Part shown: positions 26,101 to 39,945 of the stretch, in pieces
Numbering within the stretch: the first letter of the stretch is position 1
Layout of the letters: the number at the start of each line of letters is the position of its first letter
Source: Oryzias latipes
Taxonomy: Eukaryota; Chordata; Actinopteri; Beloniformes; Adrianichthyidae
Direction of reading: 5' to 3'
Assembly (NCBI RefSeq): GCF_002234675.1
Contig: NC_019862.2
Coordinates: 24,052,160 to 24,116,159 of the forward strand
DNA: 64,000 bases
Program-made: the position numbers and the translations under genes
Notes under the pieces: generated by a model
What the model was told of the DNA's origin: nothing
The model's database searches: none
Seen by the model: the letters and a program-made list of their open reading frames with translations, nothing else

Positions 26101-29100
26101 GGCCATTATTACATTAACGTTTAGATAACTTGGTCCTAATGGAATGAGCTGGACTGAGTATGACAAAATGTAGTTATATGATCTATGTTGTTTTTTCTTA
26201 GCTTCTTGTGTTTTTAGAGTATAGCCGTGAGACAACCTCTTTAGTAAAAACATTCCCGTTTTATGCAGGCTGCTGGAGACTGACAGCAAGTCTCTACGCT
26301 CCATGAACGGCTCCCGGCGAAACTCTGGGTCCTCCCTGGTGTCTAGCTCCTCTGCCTCCTCCAACCTGTCCCACCTGGAGGAGGACTCATGGATAATGTG
26401 GGGTCGCATTGTCAATGAGTGGGAGGAGGTGCGGAAGAAGAAGGAGAAACAGCTCAAGGTGAGGCTAAATCTAGGAAACCTAAAATGTGTTCGAGTCAAA
26501 AACCCCACCCCCCTTATCAATAACTTATAGCTTATCCCATCTCATGCTGCTGTAAGTGTAAAGTTTATTAAATACTTTACACAATCCCTTTTTATTATTG
26601 TTTCTTTCTGTTCAAAAGCAGACGTACATTAAAGGCCTGTTCACACCGGGACGAATTTCGCCGGCGATTTTCGCCGACGTTTAACGCCTCGTGACTAAAC
26701 AAAGGGCACCAATGAGAGTGTGCACACCGCCGCGAAAAAACGCCACGCGCCAAAGCGTCAAAAAAAAAAACGCCTCGGGTTCGTTTTTTTTTTTCGACGC
26801 ATCGCGTCGAAATCTATTCGACCAATGAGAATGGCGCTTTTGCACACGTGTCTGGAGCTTCTGAAGTTACAGTAAAACACAACTTGGGGGCGCTCAAACA
26901 CAAAACTGCCTTGCTGAGCACACAGACCAGCGAAGAAGATAGACGCCAAGTAGCGTCTACACAGCCGCGAAGCAATAATGACGGACATTCTAAAATATCC
27001 CCTTACCAAGTACCAGTTGGAGCTACTGATGCTTGAAATATTCATGTTTTCTTTGTATTATTCTGACAAGCGTGTAAATACTTGCTCTCTTCTTCTGAGT
27101 GAAAAGCGACTTTAAGAATCGTAAAGTTGCGCAGCGCCACCTTGTGTACAGGAGTATTTCTGTTTACATTAAGCGCCATCTAATGTCAGGGAATGAAATT
27201 GCATGTTCGCTCGGCTCACCGTCAGCGAAAATCGCCTGGGTGTGAACACAAAAAACGTGGCGAAAAACGCTGGCGAATAACGCCTGGCGAATATTCGTCC
27301 CGGTGTGTACGGGCCTTTACTTTTTCGCCTCTATCTTTCTAACACCAGCACTTTTAGTTGAAGCTCCAACTGCTTTGTGGTCACATTTCATCTGTTTAAA
27401 TACAGATCTTTCACTTCATGCTGGCTCCCTTTTTAAATTGCTGATGGAGGTGAGACTGACTGTCTTCTCCAAGCATGGAAACTAAGACAGACAGACTGGG
27501 ATTAGGAATTCCTCTGCAGTCTCATGTCCAACTATATCAGCATTTCTGAATCTTTCAAGCATGCTTGCATGACAAAAACCCTGTTATTTGTTTAAATGGT
27601 TTTTCTGAAACAGTTTGTAGAAATACGCAGAGAATTTTTTCTGCAGAACTGTTGAACTACAGTAGTATGCATCACCAAGGAGGTATATCTGTATGTTTAT
27701 ACTAGATGCAAACTGTGTGCAATTTTCATTTACTTACATTATGGCTCTGTAAAGACACGTCAGCACATCTCTCACTATTATGAAGTTTTTTGGTTAATTT
27801 GTGTTCTTACTTGTTTTTGTGTAAATGCCCGGCAGTGTATGGATGTGGCTTTCCTTCCTGTTTGGATGATCTAAAAAGTCAAGTGGTTGAATTCTGTTAC
27901 ACTACAATTAAAACAGTCCATGCACATTATTGGAATGGTAGTTTATGGCTTAAAAATAGTAAAATAGGAACGTTTTAACCCTCAGTAGTCTCTGAACTCA
28001 CCAGTGTGTTTGCCAATCACAGTGTTTACAATGACGTAGGATTTGTATTTATTTATTTATTTAAGTGACAATCCATACAACAAACAGTGTGGAGTGCTCT
28101 AAAAATTGTGGGTCACTGTAAATATGCAGGATTGTAGCCGAAGCTCATTGACACAGACCCCGCCCCCCCTTAGTAGAAAAATGTCACATGTTTTGACCGT
28201 GTCCGTGCTTTGTTTGTAGAATTTATACATTTTTTCCATCTCTACACGTCTGATCTTTGTTTTAAAACAAAAACTATTCTCAATTTTCTGAGTTTGTAAT
28301 GTAAAGAAATTGCAATGTAAAAAAATTACAGAATTTACGACTCGGAATTGAGTTTTTGGACAGTCTCGGGTAGTTGTGGAATTAATGTGTAACATAATCC
28401 AAGTAATTTATGTTAAAAAAGAAGCTGGGGTTGCACTAAAAAGACTGATTTCAAAAATGTTGAAAACATTTTTAAAGATGTATCAATAGAACAAACTGCA
28501 AAGTAGGAAAAACTCTCAAAAAGGCCCCAGACTACCGAGGGTTTGACCAGATTTGACCCACTGCCCTTAAACTTTACACATGCATTATGAAATGGCTTTA
28601 AATTTTATATTTGTTTTTATCTCGGCATTCTACCTATAGCGGCAACACATTTGCTTTACATTTCATCCACCTTATTTGCATCAAGCTCTGAGCTACATCT
28701 GACAGTGTTACAGTCAGTTAGGCAGTTTTTTCCAGCCATTTCCTTCCTGTGTGATCTACGATGTGTCTGAAAAGTTTCTCCTTTGTGCCATTGTGTCATT
28801 ATTGTTTTATTATCTCTGTTTTGGGTCGTAACTCTGGTTTGAACCTATCATCTACAGTGTACCTTGTGTTTTTGGCGCAGACGATGGCTAGTTTGATTCT
28901 CCCACACAAGTCATGGGCATGGCAAAGCGGGGTTTCCTGATACGACTGAAGTTAAATGGCTAAGCAGAATTATTTCACATCATTTATACATTCAAACTTG
29001 CACAGTGTGTGTGTTCTGCTTGATTGTGTTTTCCTGTATTATAACTTTTAATGCCTTCTGGATTACAGGGGAAATTCACTTAGTCAAATCATATCTGTTG

Positions 29101-32100
29101 TCATGCATGGGAACAAACAACTTTTTAAAATTGGCCTCCAGAAGCTTTAGGATTATGATAAACGTTCATGCCTTCCTCAAGCCTTTTGCAGCCATTTGAA
29201 GCTCCAAACTCACAAATAAATAGAAACATATGAGCGTTAAGCAAAAGCAGCTCTCTTTATGCAGCCGGTTTGTAGTTTAATATTTTATATTTCTAGATTT
29301 TCTCCTTCAATTACAGCATCGTGTCTCCTTCAGCACAAACACTAATTTATCATAAGATGAATTACACTAGACAGTCTTAATCCCCCTTTATTCTGAGAGC
29401 TTCTGGAATGTAAAATTTATGCCATGATGTAAATATGCTTCACTGAATTTTGTTTTACAGTTTTCTAGTGTCAAACAGTCCAGTCTGCACTACAAAAGTA
29501 CAGCATTCCCACAGAAATCCATTTATTTTTCCCCCCACAACAGGATCTTGTCAGGAGAGGAATTCCTCATCACTTCCGCGCGATTGTGTGGCAGCTGCTG
29601 TGCAGCGCCCAGAACATGCCCATCAAGGATCAGTACTCGGACCTCCTGAAGATGACCTCCCCGTGTGAGAAGCTGATTCGTAGAGACATTGCCCGCACGT
29701 ACCCCGAGCACGAGTTCTTCAAGGAGAAGGATAGCTTAGGCCAGGAAGTGCTCTTCAACGTCATGAAGGTGCAGAGCTGTTAACTGTTTCAAACAAACTG
29801 GTGAACATTTTTGGGATTTAGCCGTGGGCAGTAGTTTTAAAATGTACATTTTTATGAGTAAATCCACAATTGCCATTCAGAAACAATATGTTCTGTCTGT
29901 GTTGTGTATTCATTAATCTCTATGACTGCAGGCGTATTCCTTGGTGGACCGTGAGGTTGGCTACTGCCAGGGAAGTGCCTTCATTGTTGGCCTGCTACTC
30001 ATGCAGGTAACCAGCTTCTGAGAAACACTTCAATGCATCTAATTCAAAACACCCAGATTGTAAATCTTGTTTCTCGGTTTTAGATGCCAGAAGAAGAGGC
30101 TTTCTGCGTGTTTTTCAAGTTGATGCAAGAGTACAGGTTACGGGAGCTCTTCAAACCCAGCATGGCCGAGTTGGGACTGTGCATGTACCAGTTTGAGTCC
30201 ATGATTCAGGTACTCACCTCACACCCAATGTCAGGACCAAGACACAACACGTTGTAAGGGAAACACTGGCTTTTGAATGAGTGAGGTTACAACTAATATA
30301 GTTAGTTTCAAAAATAAATATTACATTTCGGCTGCATCTACATATTTGGAAAAACAGCTCAACACCAAGTTTTCAAATATGGCGTTGTTCATTCCCCTGA
30401 TTTAGAGGGTAGTGAGGTATTTCATTCTACACTCTCTGAACTCACGGCAACAACACTCCTGGACCAGTTAAAAATCAACCATTTTCAGTCCCTTAAAGCT
30501 GGTAAAATACGTATTAGGAAGAAGATGAAATGCAGGGGTAACACCGGGCTGGAGTCTCAGTGAAATACTGTCTTAGTTTGAAAATGTGTTTTGTCATGTG
30601 AGTAAAAGATTTCCATGATTGGTGGTGTGTTTTTTTGTGGCTTGTTTTAAGGCTTGAAGGGGATTTTTACTTTTAGAGAAATTTTAGGGTCTTCCTGGTT
30701 AGTTAGTTGTCATCCACCAGGGTGTGTGAAATGTATCTTCCCCATTTGACCTGTTCCCTGGGGAGGGCAGTGACCCTGAGTCACAGCTGGACTCAGGAAT
30801 CTTTTGGTGGTTTTGAAAACGGCATCGTGGCTCCCCCAAAAATCCAAGCCTTAATACTGAGTGTTTAGCTCGCGTGTCAAACTCGAGGCCCAAATGTGGC
30901 CGCCATGTCTTTTTATGTGGCCCGCGATAGCATAAACGTTTTTAATTTCTTAGAATAAAAAATAAAAAATGGTGTATTTATTCATATCTATGGGGAATCA
31001 GACTTGAAATATCAGATTGGGCAACTAGACATTAGGACTTAAACATTGTCCATTTAACCTAACCTGTCAGAATCAAATTTAAAAGGATTTATGCTAGAAT
31101 AAAAAGCAAACATGTTTTCTATGTAATTGTAATTGTCACTTTAAAAATTATATTAAATACATTTTATTTTTTTAAACAATAGTTATTTAACATTAAGAAG
31201 TAGTTACATTTATTGTTCATTACATTTAGTTACATGTATAAGTTATATCTGGCCCTTTGAGGACAGCTGCTTTGCTGATGTGGCCCTCAGTGAAAATGAG
31301 TTTGACACCCCTGTTTTAGCTGGTGTGGCTGGGCTAGTCTTCAGTATGACCTGACTGTGAACTTGAACCAGCAATCTCCCAGTTTCAAGGCAGACACTCT
31401 AACTCTAGGTCACTGAGCTGGTTAATGACACGTCTTAAAGGCTGCTTATGCACAGCACAAAGGCAGGGAGGGAACAAAAGGAGACTCAGCACAACACAAT
31501 TCACAGAATAACACCTGTAACTAAGATCCACAGTTGTAAACAGGCAGGAAAGAATCACTAAAATTGCTACAACACATTAAAAAAAAAGTTAAGAAGCAAA
31601 AACTGCAAAGAGTATTCTGGATAAACAATTTTTGTTTTGTTTTTTTCATTTTTTTTATTAATTTATTTTTTGAAAGAAATGTATGTAATTTCAGTTTTTG
31701 ACTGTTTTTATAATGAAATGCTTTTTTCTCAAAAATTACATCGAAGGTTTCTGGTAAGCTAAAGGTTTGTATTAAATATTAAAAGTAAACAATAGATCCC
31801 AGCTGTAAAATTAGTGGCACATTCTATGAAAACCTGTTTTCTTACTTATATTTATCTTTAGCTGACAAAGCAAATGTTGACTGACGTAATTACAGTTCAA
31901 ACGCGTCTGCTGATATTTATAGTATGTTGACGTATTCTGTGGGGTTATTTTTGTCACGGTTCTGGTTCCGAGCATTTTTGAACATCAGTAAAGATGGGAA
32001 CCTGTCTCCCCCCACAGGAGCAGCTCCCGGAGCTGTATGTGCATTTCCAGGCTCAGAGCTTTCATACCTCCATGTACGCCTCCTCCTGGTTCCTCACCAT

Positions 32101-35100
32101 CTTCCTCACCTCTTTTCCTTTGCCGTTTGCCACGAGGATCTTTGACATCTTTATGTGCGAGGTTGGTAAACAGTGAATGACAAAATGGGTGTTCTTGTCT
32201 TCAAAGGTTTTTCACTGTTTTGTTATTAAAGTCAATCCTTGAAGATTTAAAGATAGACGGAAGTAAAATCTAAAGTAGAATGTAGTTTGTCAGCACCTCC
32301 TGTTGGAGAAATTAAATACTACAGTCATCACTTACTGCCAGGCTTTACTTCTTTTTTGCTTTTGAGTTTCCTTAGTCCATTCAAAACCTTCACCTCTCAT
32401 TTTTATTTACTTTTTAATTTCTTCTTCTGCCGGCTTTCAGGGATTGGAAATAGTTTTCCGCGTGGGACTGGCCATTCTTCAGATGAACCAGGCAGAACTC
32501 ATACAGCTCGACATGGAGGGAATGTTACAGGTGCATCACCACCGCCTTGACCCCTCATTCACATGCCTCTGACTTTGTTTGCTTTTCCGTTTATTGCTGA
32601 AATCCTCTCACTCCTCGACGGAGAAGCCTTTAGCTCACGCATCTTAAGTGAGATGTGTAGCTCATGGTTGCTCGTGTTGGATGTTATAGTTTGAAGGCAG
32701 TTGAAGTTGTGCTGAACTTACCTTTACTGTTTTTGTGCTCCAGCACTTTCAGAGAGTCATCCCACACCAGTTTGACAGTGGACCTGATAAGGTCATCCAG
32801 GCTGCATATCAAGTTAAATACAATGCTAAGAAGATGAAAAAGTAAGCATGGCTGCAGTGCCACACAGCATTATCACTCAACACAGTCACAACCGCCTTCA
32901 TGAGTGGAAATGGGCTGTGTGCAGGCAAAAAACGGGTAAACCTGCACAGGGCACACAGGTGGCCCACACAAAAGTTTCTGCTCAGTCAGTCCATAGAGAC
33001 AAAATGTTCATGCACATTTTTTCTACGGACATGCTGTGGGTGACAAGAAAGGACTTGAAATAACGATCTGAGCTTCTTATAAACTGTTTATGTGCCATTT
33101 TGTTTTTAATATTAAGGCTAACATCAATGATGAATTACAACTGTGACCTTTTATTACAGGTTAGAAAAGGAATACACTACGATCAAAACTAAAGAGTTGG
33201 AGGAACAGGTGGAGATAAAGGTGTGTGGTCTGTACTCTGCCTCATGTGCACTCTTTTTAGGAGCACTTCTCATTCTTTCTGAATTTTTTTTCTTCAGAGG
33301 TTGCGGACAGAGAACAGGCTTCTAAAGCAGAGGATAGACACGCTGGAGAAAGTGAGTGCATCACAGGCTGTCTGTCAACAAACAAATTCCACTCTTATCC
33401 CAATAACCTGGCTGTAATCCATCCATCTTTGAACGTTGTCGCATCCCGACTCTCCCCCAGGCTCAGAGTCATCCTTACTAACTAAAACGACTTTGATAAA
33501 AGTTTCCCATTTTCTTTGCAAACTGCTGATGACTTGCAGTTGTCATGGTGACTGCTGATGTCGCTCGGTAACCTAACTGTGAAAGAATTCATCCATGACT
33601 AACTGATGTGCAGCGTGACATGCTGGTTTGGCATGTGACCGAAGCTGCACCGTTCTTGTGTTCTGATCAGGGATGCATGCCAGGCTGCAATGTTGGCAGA
33701 CACCGAAAGAGCACCATGTTAGGGCGTCATGCATGAGGCCTGTGTTCGTCTGCAGGGGGCATGTCTGATGGGTGGGAAAAGTTTGCCTAAAGCCAATACT
33801 TTGTGGCACATAAACCCTAAAAAGGCCCAAAGGGTCAAAACTCATCCAGTTGTAGATTTTATGCTTTGCACAGAATTTCTTGAACCGCTTTTTCAGTAGC
33901 GTTCTCATCTTGCTGTCCTTTCTGTGTCATCAGCACTTTATCATTTTCATTTTGCTTAGTAACTTCTACTTCACAGCAGCTGCATGCAATGTTCCCTTCT
34001 CATCCTCCAAGATTAATATTCATTAATGAGTCCATAAAAAACTGCTTCTGGAAGGAAAAAGGAACATTGCATTTCTTTATTTAAAATCAATCTGTTGTTC
34101 CTTTGTGTGCTTTTAACTGTCCTCTGGATTGTGTGTCTCCTGTCTCTTCATTTCTCTGTTTTGTAGGAAAGTGCTTCCTTGGCAGATAGATTGATTCAGG
34201 TATACTCTTTATTTTCTGTTTACCCTTGTCTTTGTTATGCAACCTTCCTTTTTCTCCCTCTTTTTGTCTTTTACATTGCATGCGTACAGTGATATAACTC
34301 ATTTAAAAAAAATGAAGTTAAGAACTAAACCAGATTATTTAATATTATATTGCTTAATCGATATGACACAAGAAGGCACGCTGGACAAAGTAGGTAAACC
34401 ACAAATTATGGTGAATGAAATAATTAATAATAAATGATATAATTGCATTTGCTTAAGTTAACAATTTGCATGCCAAGTTAGAAAGCCACTCCCAAATCTT
34501 TTCTGGTCTTCCCGTTTCATTTTCCTGCTTCCCCTCTTGTCGTACTCACTCCACCCGCCCTTGGTTGCTTACGTCCAAAGGGACAAGTAACTCGAGCTCA
34601 AGAGGCGGAGGAAAACTACCTGGTCAAGCGGGAGGTGGCCACACTCAAACAACAGTGCGAGGAGGCCAGTGCTCAGCTGGAGCAGGCCAAGAAAACCATC
34701 AGGCAGCTTCAGCAACAGTCACAAGCGGTAAGGAGGGCAGCGTAGTCCGCCGCTGATGCACTTGTCCCGGTCCGGCTGCGTTTAGAGCTGAACCTGTTTT
34801 TAAAAAAAAGAGGAAATGATTCAGATTTGTCTCCGGCGTGGTGCACCTCATAGGGACCTTCATGCAGCCTGCATCAACAGGTCATGTGCCACTTTTTGGT
34901 GGAAGTTTTCACCGCAGCTCCTCAGCGCACCCCACCCTGCATGATTTTTGTGTTTCCTTTCTCAAACACACCTGCTTTATTGAGAGTCACAATCATCCCC
35001 CCACACACAAACACAAAACTCAATGCTGGGCTACAGAAATGGTGATGGGGTTTGAAAAGAAAACACGGGTCTGCAGAAAAGAAAGAGTTGCAGCACATCT

Positions 35101-38100
35101 GAAGAAGCCTCTGACTGAAGTACATTACAGATGGGGGCAGCAGTGCCCCCTCCACCACAGGCTTTTAGAATCTAAACAACATCTTTCTACAAATGTCAAA
35201 GGAGCTTAACATTCTGTCTTCTTCTCTGTCTCTTTTTTAAGTAACACCTCTCCTATTAGATTTTCTTTTCAGGTTTTCATCTTTTTTAACTGATTCTTCA
35301 GACTCTGTAAGAATTATTTTGTTCTGGCAGACTAGATCTGCAGGTACAGAGACATGTTCTCCTGTTTTTAAATGCTACACCTGTTGCAAAATAGTGGAAC
35401 AGCAGAGAAGGTTTCTCCATCCCCCCCCCCCCCCCCCCCCAAAAAAAATATTATCTTTTCTTTTTCATTCTAAGTTTTCTTCTTTTGCAACAACCACTTA
35501 ACTAGATCCGCTGAGAGTATTTCTGTCTCCTTCTTGTCTGATAGGAGCTGAACAGCTCAGCAGTCCCGGCTGGTTGTTATCATAGTTCTCTTTCCTAATC
35601 CTCGGGGGGTGATAGTGACAGAGACACAAGGACTCCAGGCAGCAGCTGTCGTTTATAACTGATTTTAACATAAAAAAATCAGTTATAAACAATTTAAATA
35701 AAAGGTCACTATTTCTGATTGGTGGAAAATAAACAACAACTCATAAGTCATTTGCTGAAAACAACATCTTTATTTTAGACCCTTCAGAAATTAGGATAAA
35801 GAAGCTTCTCTGCAGACTAGCACGTCTCCATTTGCTGGAAATCTGTAGTTTGTTGAGCTGTAAGGTGGCTTCCTGTTGGATTTCTTTCTCTTTTTTTAAG
35901 CTTTGAAAACCTTTATGGAAGAGAAGAATCAATGTGATATCACACCCCATGTTCCAAACTTATGGTCCATATACAGAAAAACGCTTTGTGACCCAATTCT
36001 AAGAAAACTCAGGTTCCTGGCTTAGACTACATCTTTATAGAAGCTAATTCCATGTTAGAAATGTCTTCAGGATCCCAAGTTTTCCTTTTTGGAGAGGAAA
36101 AGCTGGGGGAAAAATGTTTCCTTTAAAAAAAAAGTTTTAATTTTTCAGTGCAGTTCAAAGGAAGTAGGCCAAATCAGTCTTTGTCATTTAATTGGTACTG
36201 AAGCAGAGATGCACAGAGACATGGTTAAACTTTAGAAAGGGACAGACGTAAGTTATTTGTCAACAATTATGCATTTCAGGGCTCCTTTTATTTCTGTCAA
36301 CTTCACAAGTATGCCTCCAAATGACTAATCCTCCTTTTAGAAAATCTTCTTCACTTTAGTTTGAAAGGATGGAAAAACAGACCACTTTGTGTGTGATGTC
36401 AGAGCTGCAATGTTGACGTTTTGAGGAATATTTCTGAATCCTTGATTTTTCTTCAGGAGTCCTGTTTCCTTAGAAAACAAAAAAAATGGTTGGTCGTGTT
36501 TGCTGTAGTCTGGTATAAAAACAGTATTGATTCGTGGAATCTCCTTTTTTTTTTTCAAACCTCAAACTGGAGTTGTATCAGAGTTTAGAAGCACACATGT
36601 TTACGCTGCAGAGCTCATTCTTCTCTTCAGTGAATGTCGGGGAGACAGTCGGCACTGCAGCTGAGCAGGATTTTCTCACTTCACATTCTGGCCTGGGGTA
36701 ATGGTCTGTTCTTGTATGCATGAATTCAAATCAGGACACAGGTTCTTGACGGTTCTGCCACAGTGTATGGGCTCCTACTTTCTGTGAAATGAGCGCATGA
36801 ATTTGTAAACAGATTATGCATCTCACTCCCGTTTATTCTATTCATATGACATCCTTAATTATTGATGTTTAGATTGCAAATTAGAATGCACATTACCATG
36901 TTCTGAATAATTTGCTGTCGTGTTTAACAATGGCTGCTCGTCTATTATTTAGTGAAAGTGAAAAGCAAAGCCTGCTGTTGGAATCATGGGATTTATGAGA
37001 TGTCTTGTTTTTTTGTGCTCAGTTTGCTAATAATGTGGTTACAGAAAGGACCCTCTCAGTTCTCTGAGGAGTCCGTCCTTCAGCTGGAGCGAGAGCTCGT
37101 GCAGGCCCGGCTGAAGGACGCGGAGTCCCAATGTGCGCTCAAGGAAATGCAAGACAAGATTCTTGAAATGGAGAAGGTACTTATTGGTTTATCAGAAACC
37201 GTTTATCAGCTCAAATTAACGGTCTAAGTATGCCGTCGCGTTCAAAACTTACCGAGAAACCTTCTTCAGAGGAACTCATCGCTGCCAGATGACACTAATG
37301 TGGCTCGACTGCAAGAAGAGCTGATCGGAGTGAAGCTGAGAGAAGCTGAGGCTGTGACTGGACTGAAGGAGCTGAAACAGCAGGTCCGTAATCTGGAAGA
37401 ACATTGGCAGGTGAGTTTCAGGGCCAACAGAACATCGAAACAGAAACAGATAAGGGTCCAGATTTCATGTTTGTTTCAAATTTTTAATGTCATACATATC
37501 AACAGCTAATCTTTAGCTTCCTGACAGAAAAAGCTTTTTTCATTTTCTTTTTCTTTTCAACACATGATAGGAATTGGTTTCAATTTTTAGAGAATTTCTT
37601 CAAATGTTCTGTTAAAATATTCCTATTGAGAGTTAAATGCACAGTTATGATGTGAGGAAGCAGAAGAAACAGTCTGCAGACAGCCAATGTGATGCTGCTG
37701 GTTAGCTTGAAAAACATTAAAGCTAGTTCATAGTTTTTTTTTTTTTGTTTTTTTTTTTAACTTGCCCTGTCCAACATAAAATAAAATAAAAAAGCTAGTT
37801 CATTGTTGTATATAATGATTTTAAATATCAAAATAGGATTTATCTATTTCAAATATACAAGAGAAGGCTTCTAATATCCCTTACAAATTGAAAAAAACAA
37901 AAATAAAAAGCCTACAATTTTCTTTAAGTATTTTTTAGGAGGAATAAAAAGCTAAACAAAAATGATCTATTTAAAAGTATTGAGTTGAACTTATTGACTA
38001 AGTACTTATTTCCCCCCATAATTTACAAATGAATTCTTTAAAAATCCGAAAATGTGACTTTTCTGGATTTTTTTTCTCATTTTGTCTCTCATAGTTTAGG

Positions 38101-39906
38101 TTTACGATGATGAAAATTACACGCCTCTCTCATCTTTTTAAGTGGGAGAACTTTTTTTTTGTTCCATTGTATGTAATATTTATTTTTTGGTTTCTGTGTC
38201 CATTGTCTGAGATCACACACTAAACGCTAATAATCTTTTAGTTTATTGACGATCTGAAAGCCTTTCCTACTTCGACATAAGCAGATTATTAAAAAAGAGC
38301 GGCAGAAGCGTAACGTATGTGACTTTATTTGACACAATACAAGAGATGCGAACAAATGGATCATGAAAATTAAAAGTAAAAAGCTTGAATTTTATTTGAA
38401 GTTGTCCTGCCCATTATTCCTCTCTACAGCGCCACCTGGCTCGCACTGCTGGTCGCTGGAAAGACGGCCCCAAGAGGAACACGCTGAGTGAGCTGCAGGA
38501 CGAGCTGATGAGTGTGAGGCTGCGAGAGGCAGAGGCCCAAGCTGAGCTTAGAGAGACCAGACAAAGGATGCTGGAGCTGGAGACCCAGGTCAGGGTCTTA
38601 CATTCATTTCCTGACTTGTTCTTTGTCTTCTGCTTCCAAATTCCTGTTTGCCTCAATAACTAAGGTGGAAACACAAAATGTTGAAAGACAAAGGAATAAT
38701 TAAAAAATGTGTAATGTCACATAGTTGCCTTTAGAGGGCAGTCATCTGCTTTAAATAACAGGAATAATAGGCTTTGCATTGATAAGAGATCAAAGTAAAA
38801 GATTTATTTGTTGTGTCTTTTCAGAATCAGATTCACAGCAACCAGCTGCGACGGGCGGAGCAGGAAAGCCGCTGTCTCCAGGAGCGCGTCCAAGCTCTGA
38901 CATCACAGAATAAAGACATGCACGTTCAACTTCAAGAGATTAAACGGAAACAAGCTGAGATCGAGTGCAAGGTGAAAGTCTGCTGCTGACCATGTTTTTA
39001 GTGGTGGTGCAAATCCCACAAGGCCCAACCTCTGTAGTTCTACTGTGGCGAACGCATTCTCCAAAAGTCAAAGTTCACGTCAAGAGATGATCTTTGATGT
39101 CTTTTCTGCAGAGTAAGGAGGAGGTGATGGCTGTGAGGCTGCGAGAAGCGGACAACATTGCTGCTATGGCTGAACTCCAGCAGCACATTTCAGAACTGGA
39201 GATTCAGGTAAAGTCGCACCGCTGCGCTCAAGCTTTCGGAAACTGCAATGTGCACTCCCAACTGTTTGTTTTGAGCCACGGGAGGGCCTAGGAAGCAGAT
39301 CAACTTTGCCATGGTGTGGACAAATGTAAATCCTATAATATTTTGACAATTTTTACTTGAGTTGTGACATTTACTCTTTTTCTAAGAGAGAAACTGTTGG
39401 ATAGAACGGAAAAAAAACATCTAATATCTGACTTGACTGTATATTTAAGAGGTCAGGTCGATGTGGTGATTCCACACCTTCCTCCAGTGTCGATGCGTCA
39501 TGCCAGAGGTTTGTTTACGTCAGACTGTTATTAATGACCCACATTTTAACACAACCCCACTGATTCCTGCTTCACAAAGGCGTGCCTTCACTCTTCTGGC
39601 TGCTCCGTTTGTCAGATTTAAAAGCAGGAAAGACAGAAAAAGATGTTTCCTGAGATCACTTCTTGATATCGATGATCACATTTTGAATTTGAATCCCCCA
39701 CCCACCATGTATGAACAAGGCCCAACACGCAGAGCCAAAGCCAGTATTTATCCCCAAACAAGTGGAGCATGCTATACAACAACAAGGATGACCACAACGT
39801 ATACAGAGAAGAGCGACTGTTTGCACACAGCAGCAGATCTGATTAGAGTCGACAATCTGAAAACTCCCATTCTTTAAGAGCCGTGTGTGTGTGCTCAACA
39901 CATCAC

Positions 39907-39945
<39 letters not shown>

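Larger units (their letters stand above)
20426..26268 (+). other. evi5: EVI5 intron 2 (GC-AG), repeat-rich
   Basis: Begins GCAAGT. It contains a dispersed repeat near 21660-21870, a SINE fragment (22012-22116) and a LINE remnant inside a MITE-like repeat (23915-25040). From 25040 to 26000 I see unclassified sequence that looks like a decayed element, with no long frame. No coding exon seen. Confidence 0.5.
26459..29543 (+). other. evi5: EVI5 intron 3
   Basis: Contains a CpG-rich inverted-repeat transposon (26634-27318) and a piggyBac-like MITE (27979-28541). The remainder is AT-rich with no exon seen. Confidence 0.5.
30210..32017 (+). other. evi5: EVI5 intron 6 with nested transposons
   Basis: Apart from a SINE-type repeat (30690-31425) that is interrupted by an hAT MITE (30871-31313), the intron is AT-rich and shows no exon. 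Confidence 0.5.

Noticed and set aside
26071..26520. 149-aa minus-strand frame across EVI5 exon 3.
   Set aside because: It is the antisense shadow of the real coding exon.
39500..39877. 125-aa plus-strand frame in EVI5 intron 18.
   Set aside because: No domain or splice support; it ends just before a CA microsatellite and its composition looks intronic.
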